The position numbers and the translations under genes are program-made. Below are positions 48,142 through 58,198 of a stretch of 64,000 bases of DNA, in pieces. Positions within the stretch are counted from its first letter, which is position 1, and every line of letters starts with the position of its first letter. The DNA is from Melitaea cinxia (Eukaryota; Arthropoda; Insecta; Lepidoptera; Nymphalidae): NCBI RefSeq assembly GCF_905220565.1, contig NC_059419.1:9936670-10000669 (forward strand). Reading direction: 5' to 3'. The notes under the pieces are model-generated. The model was not told where the DNA came from. It worked only from the letters and a program-made list of their open reading frames with translations, and did no database searches.

Positions 48142-49176
48142 ATGGCAAAACGCAAGCAAATCACACTTGAACAGCGAAGCGCTATTTGTACTCTGCGTGA
48201 GGAAGGCTACAGTGAACGCCAAATCGCAAAAAAACTCGGAATTTCTTGTAAAGGTGTCCACTACACCCTCGCTAGAAAAAAAGAAACTGGCAAAAATGAA
48301 GATAGAAAAAGGTCTGGTAGGCCCAAATCCACTACAAGTCAAGAGGATAACTTCATCAGAGTTCTTTCTAAACGGAATCGTCGCTTAACTGCACCACAAA
48401 TTACCGCATCTCTGAATGAAACGCGAGGAACACCCGTGTCAATAACAACAGTTAAAAGACGACTACTGTCTGCGGGGCTAAGAGGTTGTGTTGCAGTTAA
48501 AAAACCAAAACTAACAATTCGGCATAAGAAAAACAGACTAGAATGGGCAAAGGAACATAAAAACTGGACAATAAACCAATGGAAAAAAGTTCTTTGGAGT
48601 GACGAATCGAAGTTTCAGATTTTCGGGTCCAATAGACGTGTTTTTGTGCGCCGATCTAAAGGAGAGAGAGCTTCAGAAGCTTGTACAGTGCCTACTATCA
48701 AACATGGTGGTGGTAATGTCATGGTTTGGGGGTGTTTCGGCAACAATAAACCCGGAAGTCTTGTGAGGATAACCGAAAAACTAAACAAGGAACGCTATTT
48801 GAAAATTCTTAAGGATTTCGCCATACCCGGTGGACTGAATCTTATTGGTCCTGGGTTCGTTTTTCAGCAAGATAACGACCCGAAACATTCGTCCAAACTG
48901 TGCCAGAACTTTTTAAGGAAGAAAAAAGATGTGAAAATCATGCAGTGGCCGTCTCAATCACCTGACCTTTCTCCCATTGAACTTGTTTGGGATGAACTAG
49001 ATAGAAGGGTGAAAAATCAATCTCCTACGAGCTCAGAACATTTGTGGCAACTATTACAGAGCGAATGGAAGAAGTTAGATGAACAGTATTTTATGAAATT
49101 AATTAGTAGGATGCCTAGAATATGCGAGAAGGTAATTAAAGAGAGGGGTGGACACTTCGATGAAGCTAAAATTTAA
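48142..49176 (+). CDS. Tc1/mariner transposase (DD35E), 344 aa
   Basis: Cut-and-paste transposase acting in the nucleus on its own inverted repeats. Residues 1-50 form a first helix-turn-helix (ITLEQRSAICTLREEGYSER...), a basic GRPK motif at 59-62 links to a second helix-turn-helix (~68-115), and the RNase-H-like catalytic domain follows. Catalytic residues are D154 in LWSDES, D244 in QQDNDPKH and E280 in SPDLSPIELVWDEL. I count 35 residues between the second D and the E, one more than the classical Tc1 34. A GGGNVMVWG motif is present at 189-197. Length is normal for the family. The ATG at 48142 is used; two codons upstream an in-frame TTG could extend it, but this is unlikely. Confidence 0.96.
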   Translation: MAKRKQITLEQRSAICTLREEGYSERQIAKKLGISCKGVHYTLARKKETGKNEDRKRSGRPKSTTSQEDNFIRVLSKRNRRLTAPQITASLNETRGTPVSITTVKRRLLSAGLRGCVAVKKPKLTIRHKKNRLEWAKEHKNWTINQWKKVLWSDESKFQIFGSNRRVFVRRSKGERASEACTVPTIKHGGGNVMVWGCFGNNKPGSLVRITEKLNKERYLKILKDFAIPGGLNLIGPGFVFQQDNDPKHSSKLCQNFLRKKKDVKIMQWPSQSPDLSPIELVWDELDRRVKNQSPTSSEHLWQLLQSEWKKLDEQYFMKLISRMPRICEKVIKERGGHFDEAKI

Positions 49177-49301
49177 TTTAATTTTTATATTACTTATTTA
49201 ATTTCATTGTTGTAGAAGTGTGTTTTGTCTATTTTTTTAATTCTGTATCAATAAAAAAAATTTAAGATGGCTTACTTTTATTTTATTTGATTTTATCTTG
49301 T

Positions 49302-49327
49302 TGCTTCCAAACTTTTGGACGGTAGTG
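49302..49327 (-). repeat. Right terminal inverted repeat of Tc1 element
   Basis: Perfect partner of the left repeat; followed by the duplicated TA. Confidence 0.95.
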
Positions 49328-49329
49328 TA

Positions 49330-49694
49330 TGTCCACCTTTTGGAAAACACCCCGTAGGGAGACTCGAGCTCCAAGATCGTAAATGCCGCGAATAGCCCTT
49401 TTTTGCAAGATAAATATAGTCTCAATATCTGCAGCATTACCCCACAGTAACAGGCCGTAAGACATAACACTATGGAAATAGCTAAAATATATTAAGCGTG
49501 CAGTTGCAACGTCGGTCAGTTGTCGCACTTTTCTAACTGCGAATGCCGCGGAGCTGAGTCTACCATTCAAGGATGACAAATGGGAATTCCACTGAAGTTT
49601 TGAGTCCAAATGTATCCCTAAGAAAACTTTAGTATCATTGACAATAAGCCTCTCGTTATTTATTATAAAATTATAATTTGGATGCTTAACATTA
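49330..49694 (-). pseudogene. LINE reverse transcriptase, upstream piece
   Basis: Minus-strand frame with typical non-LTR RT C-terminal sequence: FLGIHLDSKLQW, ARLIYFSYFHSVMSYGLLLW, ADIETIFILQKRAIRGIY. Such motifs follow the polymerase palm in CR1/Jockey-type elements. The catalytic YADD part is missing through 5' truncation. The frame runs up to the TA where the Tc1 element is inserted. Confidence 0.88.
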
Positions 49695-49696
49695 GC

Positions 49697-49825
49697 TAAC
49701 CTTACTCACCACAAGAACACAACACTTCTTGAGACTAGTATTACTTCGCTGTGATTTTCTGTAAGGTCGAGGTACTTCTCCGGTCACGCTGCTCCAGACT
49801 TTGAGCGGACAGAGTTGGCCTACGT
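49697..49825 (-). mobile_element. GAGCTCCTGGGG-family fragment
   Basis: Abuts the truncated 5' end of the split CR1-type LINE; TTACTCACCACAAGAACACA to TTTGAGCGGAC. Confidence 0.6.
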
Positions 49826-49829
49826 CCAT

Positions 49830-50890
49830 AGAAACGCACAAGGATAAAAAAAAAAAATTTAGCACTTTATAAAATGTACATTTAATCTTACATTCATTCA
49901 CGTAGGTACTATGTACAGAGAGAAAGCGCGCTATACACGCACAAAAATATTTGATTTCCTATTTTAATGGTATGTATTACACATCATAGACAACAAATAT
50001 TAAACATTATCACGTACACATAAAGTTCAAACTACAATGTATAACAATAACTAAATATCGAATCGCCAGAGGAATTCAAACTTTACGATTCTATTAATAG
50101 AATTCAATATTTATACATTTTACACATCGAAGCGCTCCCGTGCAGTGATTAAAAATACCTATTTATTGATTTTTGAAATAAATAAATAAAACATCGCTTC
50201 TAGTTTTTATAAGCGATATTGTTTTTACAAATACACTTATTATAACGTATTTAGCGGCTGATAAAGTTTATCTGACCAATAAGCTGCTGATAGGTTTTTT
50301 TAAGCTGAAGGTAACAGAGCTCAGGCCTGTTTTACCTCAAATATTTTACAAATTTAGTATTCATAGGTTGTGAATAGAATAAAAATAAATATAATTACCT
50401 ATTTGTTAGATACCGTTATATTTCAGATAACTTCAGCAGCAACGTAACGAAACGGGCCTTTAATACAATAAAATCAAATTAAGTATCGTTTACGCGTGTT
50501 CTAAAAATATACATTTTATTATATACCAGTTCTATTTTACAAATTGTAGACACATGAAGTAATATAATATTTAAAACGTTCACAGTCAATACGTACAACA
50601 TTAATTCTAACGGGACTTACCACGATTTTCATTATAAAACTCCCGTCAGTTACTCGCCGAAATATCGGAAGTCTTAAAATGACGGTAGCTCTCGCATAAA
50701 TAAGTGTACATGAAATAATTTTTCATACATAAGTTATACAATACAGTCATATTGATACTTTGTGCGGAAATTTTCAAAAAAATCAGAATAAACAGAAACT
50801 TTCTAAATATAAAAACTTTTACCATTAAAATGTATTACAGTCGATTATTAAAACGAGATCTTGATTAAAGATTGTTGTAGTCAATATATT
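49830..50890. other. Single-copy AT-rich DNA
   Basis: No coding signal or recognised repeat. Confidence 0.35.
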
Positions 50891-51064
50891 GTTGAAGTAA
50901 AACTTTTTTACGTTACGAACGTATGATATATATAACGAAACGAAAAGTATGATCGATCGAGGCGAACGGAAGTTGAGAGGGAGATATAATATCTACGATT
51001 TTATTTTTGTGTTACCCACACATTAGGAATCCTAAACATTTATGAATATCATATCAAAAATTGA

Positions 51065-51137
51065 CCGCTCCAGCGGGGTTCGAACCCGCGTCTCCGACTG
51101 ACCGTGTCGGCGCTCTAGCCAATTAAGCTATGGAACG
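51065..51137 (-). pseudogene. tRNA-like sequence, left arm
   Basis: 73 nt that fold as a complete cloverleaf on the minus strand: a 7-bp acceptor stem (CGTTCCA with TGGAGCG), D arm with box A TAGCTTAATTGG, a 5-bp anticodon stem CCGAC/GTCGG with loop ACGGTCA, and a T arm with box B GGTTCGAACCC. The loop has C rather than U before the would-be anticodon GGT, and no CCA is encoded. A SINE-type or decayed tRNA gene is more likely than a working tRNA. Confidence 0.6.
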
Positions 51138-51222
51138 ATGTACTCACTATAGACGGCGCCACGGTTCGCTTAAACCGAATATAAAAATCATCATATCAAA
51201 AATTTCGATCTAACGGGTACAT

Positions 51223-51295
51223 CGTTCCATAGTTTAATCGGCTAGAGCACCGACACGGTCAGTCAGAGACGTGGGTTCGAACCCCGCTGGAGTGG
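51223..51295 (+). pseudogene. tRNA-like sequence, right arm
   Basis: Inverted copy of the left-arm tRNA-like unit, also 73 nt. It carries transitions that open one anticodon-stem pair (GTCAG) and weaken the T stem, so it is the more decayed of the two. Confidence 0.6.
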
Positions 51296-51814
51296 TCAAT
51301 TTTTGATATAATATTCAAAAATGTAAGTTAGTGAAGATAGAAAGATGGATTGTTACGTTTCGTATATTACTGTTGGGACAATTAAAGAAGTTTTACTTCA
51401 GTCGTGTGGTCTAAAGCACACTCGTTTTTCTGACACAATTTACACATACACATTAAAAGTCACATCATAAGGTTTTATTGGAAATGTTTTGAAATAACAA
51501 TTCGCACAAGATTCGTGTTACTATTCTTGATACTTTGAAACGAGTCAATCAAACGCGGGCTAATTGTCGAATATATACACCAACGGTCGTTTTCAATTAT
51601 CACTCTTTTATTGCGTTTACGGTATTCCGTAAGATTCAGTTGAATTTCAACAACTAGTCAGGAATAAGAGATAAATTGTAGATCCATATGTCAATGTGCT
51701 AACTAATAAAAATCAAAAACGATTTGGAAACAATTATTGTTATGACAAGACAAGAAGAAGAGGTTATTGAAATCAGTGTAGAGATGATTTTGCATTGACG
51801 CAGAATGTTTTTTT

Positions 51815-52035
51815 TATATACAACTAGGTCGGCAAACAAGCGTACGGCTCACCTGATGGTAAGCGATTACCGTAGCTTCTAAAGTTGCCGACTCCATCCC
51901 AATCCCCCCCCCCCCCCATGAACTCTGGTCACTTTACTCGCCAACAGGAACACAACACTGCTTGATAACAGTATTAATTAGCTATGATCTGCTGTAAGGT
52001 AGGGTACAACCCAGTCGAGCTGCTCCATACTTTGA
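51815..52035 (-). mobile_element. GAGCTCCTGGGG-family LINE tail
   Basis: Minus-oriented with a 13-base C run at 51906-51918 in the GGGGGGG segment. Confidence 0.7.
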
Positions 52036-52039
52036 TAGA

Positions 52040-55000
52040 TATCAATTGTTTTAGAATATCAATATTGCTATGCCATAGCGTGTCTATTTCGTCATTATAA
52101 TGTCAGCTTGAATCATTAATTTTCTATATTACGATAAATGTTAACAATTGTAAACGTCAGAGTGATTCATTATTTGCGTCAGAATGATTCATCGGGTATA
52201 GATGATTTATGAATATTTAGAAATTTCGACAATTATCCCGACGAATGAATGACTGAATGAGAATGAGTTTTAAATCAACTTTGTTCAGATATTCTGTTGT
52301 AAATCATTTGTCAATTAATTAGTTATAAATCGAGGGTTATTTTTAGCGGAAATCTTGTTACACTATTATTATTTTTGTATAAATAACATATGTCGGATAG
52401 CCATAAAAATATTTGCAGTCATTAATATATTAAATCAGACATTTCAGGGGCTAATCAATACTAGTAGTTGAAACTAAATTCATTTTTAATTGTATATTTT
52501 GCTTATTTTTAGGAATTTATGTTACAGTGCTCTGAAAGCATTTAACGGTTTCAATCCGCCGTAAAAGAATCTGTCAAATTTTGTTTAATTTTGTAATTTG
52601 ACTTCTTTTGAGAATAACCTTTTGATTTATATCAATTGTTAATTAATTTTTGAATTACACATTCACAAAATAAACATTTAAAAGTAATTTTAAAACGTAT
52701 GCATTCATATTTTTAGTAATTAATTTCATTACTTTTCCAAGTGTTTTTTAACTATTATAATTTAACACAGAATTTACTATTACAAAAAAAAAATTGAATT
52801 TGAAGTTTTTGTACGAAAATCACAAAAACAAAAAATATAAGAACAAATCACGATAAAAGTGTCTTTTTTAAAGTCAAATTTCTTTGGTAATATCGGAACG
52901 TTGATATGAGTTAATAATTTTTAAAAAAATATTGTTTACACATTTCTAACACGAACGCCATCTATCGAATCATTATTGAAACGCTTACATTTGTAGAGTA
53001 AATGGTGATGGTTAAAACCCAACCGAAAGTAGCTTTAAAATTATATAACGACTTTTTTTCTGGTACAAAACATTGGCAGAATATAATGCCTCAAACGTTA
53101 TATAATCCCTACTAATATTATAAATGAGAATGAATGTTTGTTATGCTTTCGCGCAAAAATTATTTAACCGATCATCATGAAACTTTGTACATATTTTTGG
53201 AGGTATCAGAAGTAACAGGATAATTTTTATTGAGAAAAATCAATGCGAGCGAAGCCGCGGGTAAAAGCTAGTGACTCGTCAGAAATCACAGTCTCCCAAA
53301 AATCCGATATGAGACTTGTGTGATTTATTTACTCTATTTCAGTATATATTTAAAAATGGATGGAATTTATCAATTTTAGATATGTTAAAATATCAGAGTT
53401 TTAGAAATATATTCAATATACAAATACTGGTCAGAAAATGACAGGAGAATAGAAAGGAAGGCTGAGATTCCCATTTTAGTATGTTGGTAGAACTGCGAAC
53501 GAATACATAGCTCGAAAGCTAACATTTTTGTTTTACTTATATTTTTCAATACAATTGTTACAATATTATTATTTTTTATTTAATTTTGTATTTTTTTTCC
53601 ACTTACTCTACTAATGTAAACACGCTTATGTACACAGTATATAAATATATATTAAATACCATTTTCCAATCGTAAGTATCAAGCAATTACCTTAAGATTT
53701 AACTAGATTGCACTTTCAGTTTCCTTTGGTATATATAAGGTACATAAAAAGTTCATTATTTTATAAAAGATCTAAACGTATGCGTGGGATTGTTGACGCG
53801 ATACAAATATAATAATGAAGAAATAAATGAAATCATATTACACTAAACTTAGAATACGAAAACAAAATCAGATGTTCTAAGTACAAAAACGCTCATTTCT
53901 AAAAAAATCGTGATCACACAAGTGACCACGATGGGAGCAAAAAACGATCACGGCCTAATATGGGTACATTAAGCTTCCACTGATATTCTTCATTAATCTA
54001 CGTTTGCACAACTCGGACTAGATTTTTTTCATTTTTTTTACTTAATTTATATACGTGAAGCTGTCCTTATATAACTAATTATTATATCTAATCATGTAAC
54101 ATTAAGTAATATCACGCACGAATTCGCTTCCACCTTTGTTCACACTACCTCCACGATATTGGAATGTTATAGAGATCTCTTGACTAGAGGGAAATTATTA
54201 TTCTAAAACTGTCACAACATACAAAAATTGATGCCGTACTAAAGCTTAAATCGTCTTATGAACGATGTGTTTTAAACAAAGGTCGCACGTAACATTTAAC
54301 ATCGCAAACGTTTAGTGACTTTATGAACTAACCTTAATTTTAATGGGTATACACGTTTTGGTATCAATTTTTGTAAATTTTAACATTTCACGAATTAAAA
54401 TGAAACATTTATAATTAATTTGTTTCGTAATCCGATTTGATCGGATATTTTTACTAAATCGCTTTTAGGTCGGATATATTTTTACACAATACGACCGTGA
54501 TTATTGCGTTTTCTATTACCTATGACAGCAAAGTAAATCGTTTGAATACATTTAAACTGATATGGTTGTAATATACTGACATTTACTAAAATTTTACATC
54601 TAACATTAAAATAAACATTTCACATTCAATGGCTCCAACTTAGCTTGGATCGAAGTCGAAATTTCAAAAATACATCGCACAATTATGTACATACAAACAT
54701 TCGTCTTGAGCGGGATTAAAACAATTACCATAACACAGGATTGCCTTGCAGTTCATCTAAATACATTAATAAGACATTTTTCATTTATGAGTAAAATTAA
54801 ACGATTATAATAGAGATGTTAAAACATTTTATGCATTCAAACGATCGCCACTATAAATAAATAAAACAAAGTAAATACATAGTCTAATACTGAAACAACT
54901 AAACAGCTATGTTTGACTAGAAACATTAAATTGAGAGATCAGTTTGTCTGTACCGACGCCGTCACACTAGAGTCCCTTTCTTTACACTTTGACTAGAAGT

Positions 55001-55271
55001 TGTCTTACGAACGTTCGAATGATCATGAATTGCGACAGTGAGTTACATAAATGACCACAAGTGACCACGATATGAGCAAAATGACTAGAGAAAAGTAACT
55101 TTCGATTATCATCGTGTAACTGAACTTATTTCTTTTAATCTTTATATTTTGACGAATATAGTTGTAATCAACCAAATTCCTACCTCAGAACAAATCAGCT
55201 GAACATTCGAAGTCCGTGACAACTCTAGTCTCGTCTCATAGCACTAGCAAATGCTGTTGGGGTATGGGGCG
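52040..55271. other. Region 3' of onecut; likely long 3' UTR and flank
   Basis: Downstream of the onecut stop on the minus strand. It is mostly free of the recognised repeat families, AT-rich and without plausible ORFs, which fits a long 3' UTR followed by intergenic DNA. A Helitron-like copy lies at 53105-53273, and a 26-nt motif occurs twice (53917-53942 and 55056-55081). The polyadenylation site was not fixed. Confidence 0.4.
53105..53273 (+). mobile_element. Helitron-like element, short
   Basis: CCCTACTAATATTATAAATGAGAATG, TTTAACCGATCATCATGAAAC, ends AAGCCGCGGGTAAAAGCTAGTG. Confidence 0.5.
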
Positions 55272-55517
55272 TCACAAAAGGTGGTCATCGTGGTCATCGT
55301 GATCTTCTTCCGACTCAGCAGAGTCTAGACTAGGCACGTGGTCTAGGTCTTGAGCCTCACACTGTTGATCTAATTCCGTTGAAGGAGCGTCATCGTCTTT
55401 CCACTTGTCCATCGATCTTCTCCGCGCGTTCATGAAGAAGTTACCGACCGTGGTCGGTTCTAAACCGAGTTGCCTCGCTATTGTTACTTGCATTTCTTTT
55501 GACGGCCTCTTCGTTTC
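55272..55517 (-). CDS. onecut: onecut, terminal exon (most of homeodomain, C-terminus)
   Basis: Last coding exon of the insect orthologue of HNF-6/ONECUT, a nuclear transcription factor with one CUT domain plus a divergent homeodomain. The exon starts after the acceptor AAATTTCAG at 55518-55520 in phase 0, reading ETKRPSKEMQ. It covers homeodomain helices 2-3 with the recognition-helix sequence VGNFFMNARRRSMDKW, including the F-M pair characteristic of the ONECUT class. An acidic/histidine tail (repeated H-D-D units) follows, ending in TGA at 55272-55274. The upstream partner is the exon at 58199-58305, which ends on a complete codon, so the 2,681-nt intron is phase 0. An ATG-initiated ORF extends upstream to 55604, but that part is intron. 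Confidence 0.96.
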   Translation of the reverse strand, partial: ETKRPSKEMQVTIARQLGLEPTTVGNFFMNARRRSMDKWKDDDAPSTELDQQCEAQDLDHVPSLDSAESEEDHDDHDDHLL

Positions 55518-55959
55518 CTGAAATTTAATTTGGCATTCATGTAATAATTTGCTTACTGTACTAATGTTATCAACGACTTTTTTCTCATTTTCAATCTCTT
55601 CCAATAAGCATATAAGATCAAGTACATGAGTCAGCTTAAGATGACCCTACCCCTGTTTTTTAAGTTAAGTTATTTTAGTATAATACTAATAGTTTTTACG
55701 AGTAACATTTTGACTTAAGAATACCCTATAACCCAACATTCAAAGTTTACATTCTGTGTTCACGTTAGTATAATATGTGTATGTTAGTATAATACTAAGA
55801 GTACCTACTTACATAGTATACTACTTTTTATGACTAACGTTTAGTGAAGTCATTTGTTCAATACTTGGTGTTTATAAAAATGTTTCTAATTTTCAGCACT
55901 ACTTGTGTCTAGTAAATAATAAATGAAAAAAAGGATGTTTATTTTTGTCTAATTACTCA

Positions 55960-56205
55960 TCATTACAGCCTATACAGTCCACTGCTGGACATAGGCCTCC
56001 ACAAGTTTACGTCAAAAATAAAGACGCTGCTGCCCGTCTTCGGCCTGTGTATTTTAAAGCCAGCAGTTGGATGGTTATCCCGCCGTCGGTCGGCTTTTTA
56101 AGTTCCAAGGTGGTAGCGGAACTGTGTTATCCCTTAGTCGCCTCTTACGACACCCACGGGAAGAGAGGGGGTGGCTATATTCTTTAGTACCGTAGCCACA
56201 CAGTA
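55960..56205 (-). mobile_element. RTE-like copy with internal deletion and TAGCCACACAGTACACCG repeats
   Basis: Minus-oriented, missing ~90 bp between TTACGTCAAAAAT and AAGACGCTGC. Its 5' side (56195-56260) carries four tandem copies of a ~18-bp CCGTAGCCACACAGTACA unit. It lies upstream of onecut's last exon, in the intron. Confidence 0.7.
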
Positions 56206-56341
56206 CACCGTAGCCACACAGTACACCGTAACCACACAGTACACCGTAGCCACACAGTACAGTAGTAGAAAAAGACAGTAATTTATCTAATTACTATCTT
56301 TTTCTAAATATTTTTCATAGATTTTATATACTTAGTATTAA

Positions 56342-56580
56342 AAAACGAGCGTGCTTTAGACCACATGACTGAAGTAAAACTTCTTTAGCAAATTCCCTGC
56401 ACTGCGTCTTAGATATACGAAATGTAATTAGCTATGAGAGAAAGAGAGTAAGAAAATATGTGCTCGCACCTCACTCTCTTGCTCCGTTCGCCTCACCCGA
56501 ACACACTTTTCGTAACGCTCTCGTCACGCATTCACCACCTTACTCCCCAAGTCAAGCGCGCGTAAAGAAGTTTTACTTCA
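56342..56580. mobile_element. MITE with GAAGTAAAACTTC ends, best copy
   Basis: Perfect 17-bp inverted repeats GAAGTAAAACTTCTTTA (56371-56387) and TAAAGAAGTTTTACTTC (56563-56579). The termini are themselves near-palindromic. The interior has CTCTCTTGCTC...CACACTTTTCGTAACGCTC phrases shared with the copies at 6145 and 35600. No ORF. Confidence 0.7.
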
Positions 56581-57129
56581 AAAAGATATGTCACCTTCAC
56601 AGGTCACACACACATGTGTATATGCGTTACAACAACTTTAATTAGACTAATTTGTCTGCTGACGTGTATCGATTTATCACACTTCGGTAATTCCATAAAA
56701 ATATTGTTTTTTGGTATCGTTAACGATAACACTAATAAAAAATAACAAACTTATCTTGTTTTCTAGACCATTACGATCTAAATCGAAAGTGACCACCTAA
56801 TTTGGGCCCTAGAGACTTCCAGAAATTCTTTAGAAGATAATTTGATAAACCATTTTGGGAAATTCCAAAAATCCTAAAAGAATAAGACTGGTCAGTAATC
56901 ATAAAGCAGAATATGAATTTGATATCTCGTGTTTACGTGACATTACTTATATAAGGATCGTGATTGTGAAAACAGATACAAACGCTCCACCGCAACAAAA
57001 TTCTGACCGATATCTGAATTCAATAACGATAAGGCAACTTATATATACTTATGTCCTAAAATAGAAGAAAAAGAGGTTGAATTACAATAAAAACAAATTA
57101 GCTACAGCATAAACTACATATATCCTATA

Positions 57130-57757
57130 CAGGTATGTATATATGTTCAGGGATAACTTCGTCGTTTATGATTGATGATTTTGATAATTCTTTTTTCATT
57201 TTTGTTGCAAAGGAGATATCCTAAGTGTGGTACCATAATAAGGAAACCAGGATCTGATGATGGGATCCCAAAGAAATTTATTTATTTTATTTTCTTACAT
57301 CTAATATTACAGGCATAACCCAATCCATTAGACATAGTAAAGGAGACAAAAAACAAAAAGAAAAAAAATTAAACTACAATTAAAAAAGAATTAGCTGACT
57401 TGAACATTAATACTAAAAACAAAACAATGTAACGTTACTAAATATAAAAACATTAAATTCATTTCTCATAACATATTATATACAAAGTAACTTTTGCGAA
57501 TTCACTCCACAAACAAGAAAATCGAAGGAAACCTTCGAAAATCCACATAACTTTTTACTGGGTGTACCGATTTTGGTGATTTTTAATTTAATTGAAGGCC
57601 GATGTTTATCATGTGGTTACATGGTGCACATTTAAATTTCATCGAGGTCTAATAACAGCTTCTGGAGTCATCTTTGATAATGCGTATTTACTTGACTATT
57701 TTTTGTCTACCTACGTTGTATTACTTGGCGATGTAATTGAAGTCGGTTTTTTTTCAT
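57130..57757. mobile_element. AACCGACTTC element interrupted by a retroposed insert
   Basis: Plus copy ending GAAGTCGGTTTTTTTTC. A 238-bp foreign segment (57277-57514) interrupts the GGGATCCCA...AAATCGA block and is flanked by AAGAAA on both sides. Confidence 0.6.
57277..57514 (-). mobile_element. Nested 238-bp retroposon-like insert
   Basis: Flanked by the 6-bp direct repeat AAGAAA (57271-57276 and 57515-57520). Starts with T-rich TTTATTTATTTTATTTTC, i.e. an A-rich tail on the minus strand, which suggests minus-oriented retroposition. The sequence is not recognised. Confidence 0.55.
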
Positions 57758-57789
57758 TTGCCAGCAAAGACAATTATATTATTTGTGTA

Positions 57790-58020
57790 TCTTTATAAGG
57801 AAAACCAACATTTTTTTTAACGTAAACTATGTTTGCCTCCAATACCAGGAGCATCACAAGAGCGTTGTTGTTACCCTATGTCTAACTCTCCCTGATAGCT
57901 CTAGCTATCTTAATCACCACATAAATACAACACTACTACAAAATTTTATAACAGTGATCTTCTGTAAGATTGACGTATTTCCCCATTCAGACAGCTTCAG
58001 ATTTATAATAGAACATTTTA
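57790..58020 (-). mobile_element. Diverged GAGCTCCTGGGG-family tail
   Basis: Old copy in the onecut intron: TACCAGGAGCATCACAAGAG, GTGATCTTCTGTAAGATTG. Confidence 0.5.
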
Positions 58021-58198
58021 TCCTGTGCCCGCTTCATTTAAGATATGTCGATCTTCAAATTATTTGTAATATTTTTCTTAGTATTTAATTACAACCATCA
58101 AGAGACAATTTTCCCGCATAATATTCACCAGCGCTCATATCTAGAACTTCTTTCAATCAATAACTAAGTAGATAATTTAAAAAGTATTCAGAATTTAC

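Larger units (their letters stand above)
47757..49327 (+). mobile_element. Tc1/mariner DNA transposon, apparently intact
   Basis: 1,571 bp with perfect 26-bp terminal inverted repeats (47757-47782 and 49302-49327) starting CACTACCGTCC, flanked by the TA duplication (47755-47756 and 49328-49329). It encodes one uninterrupted transposase. The element is inserted into a LINE on the opposite strand; removing it and one TA leaves the LINE reading frame in phase. All requirements for activity visible in DNA are present. Confidence 0.96.
47222..49695 (-). mobile_element. CR1/Jockey-type LINE, 5'-truncated, split by Tc1 element
   Basis: Non-LTR retrotransposon on the minus strand. The reverse-transcriptase C-terminal region occurs in two pieces separated by the Tc1 insertion. 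A 3' UTR follows (47222-47442) containing the phrases GAGTTTCTTGCCGATTCTTC and AAAATGACGATTCGAAAG and ending in CTATTTGAATAAAG. That UTR matches orphan fragments elsewhere in the window (6958, 18650, 31155, 34190, 44255), which identifies those as tails of this LINE family. The 5' end is cut off at about 49695, where another LINE tail begins. Confidence 0.85.
51044..51316. repeat. 100-bp inverted repeat with 73-bp spacer
   Basis: Arms 51044-51143 and 51217-51316 align without gaps with seven differences, all transitions. Each arm contains a whole tRNA-like unit plus flanks. The spacer is CG-rich around TAGACGGCGCCACGG. Confidence 0.88.
50894..51427. mobile_element. MITE with GAAGTAAAACTTC ends, carrying the tRNA foldback
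   Basis: The left end GAAGTAAAACTTTTTTA and right end TAAAGAAGTTTTACTTC (51383-51399) are inverted repeats. The right side continues outward with AGTCGTGTGGTCTAAAGCAC, also found outside the ends of the copy at 56342. The tRNA-like foldback lies within it. Confidence 0.6.

Noticed and set aside
51065..51137. A functional tRNA-Thr (anticodon GGT)
   Set aside because: The anticodon loop has C at position 33 instead of U, and the sequence sits in an inverted repeat inside a MITE, so a tRNA-like relic is more likely.
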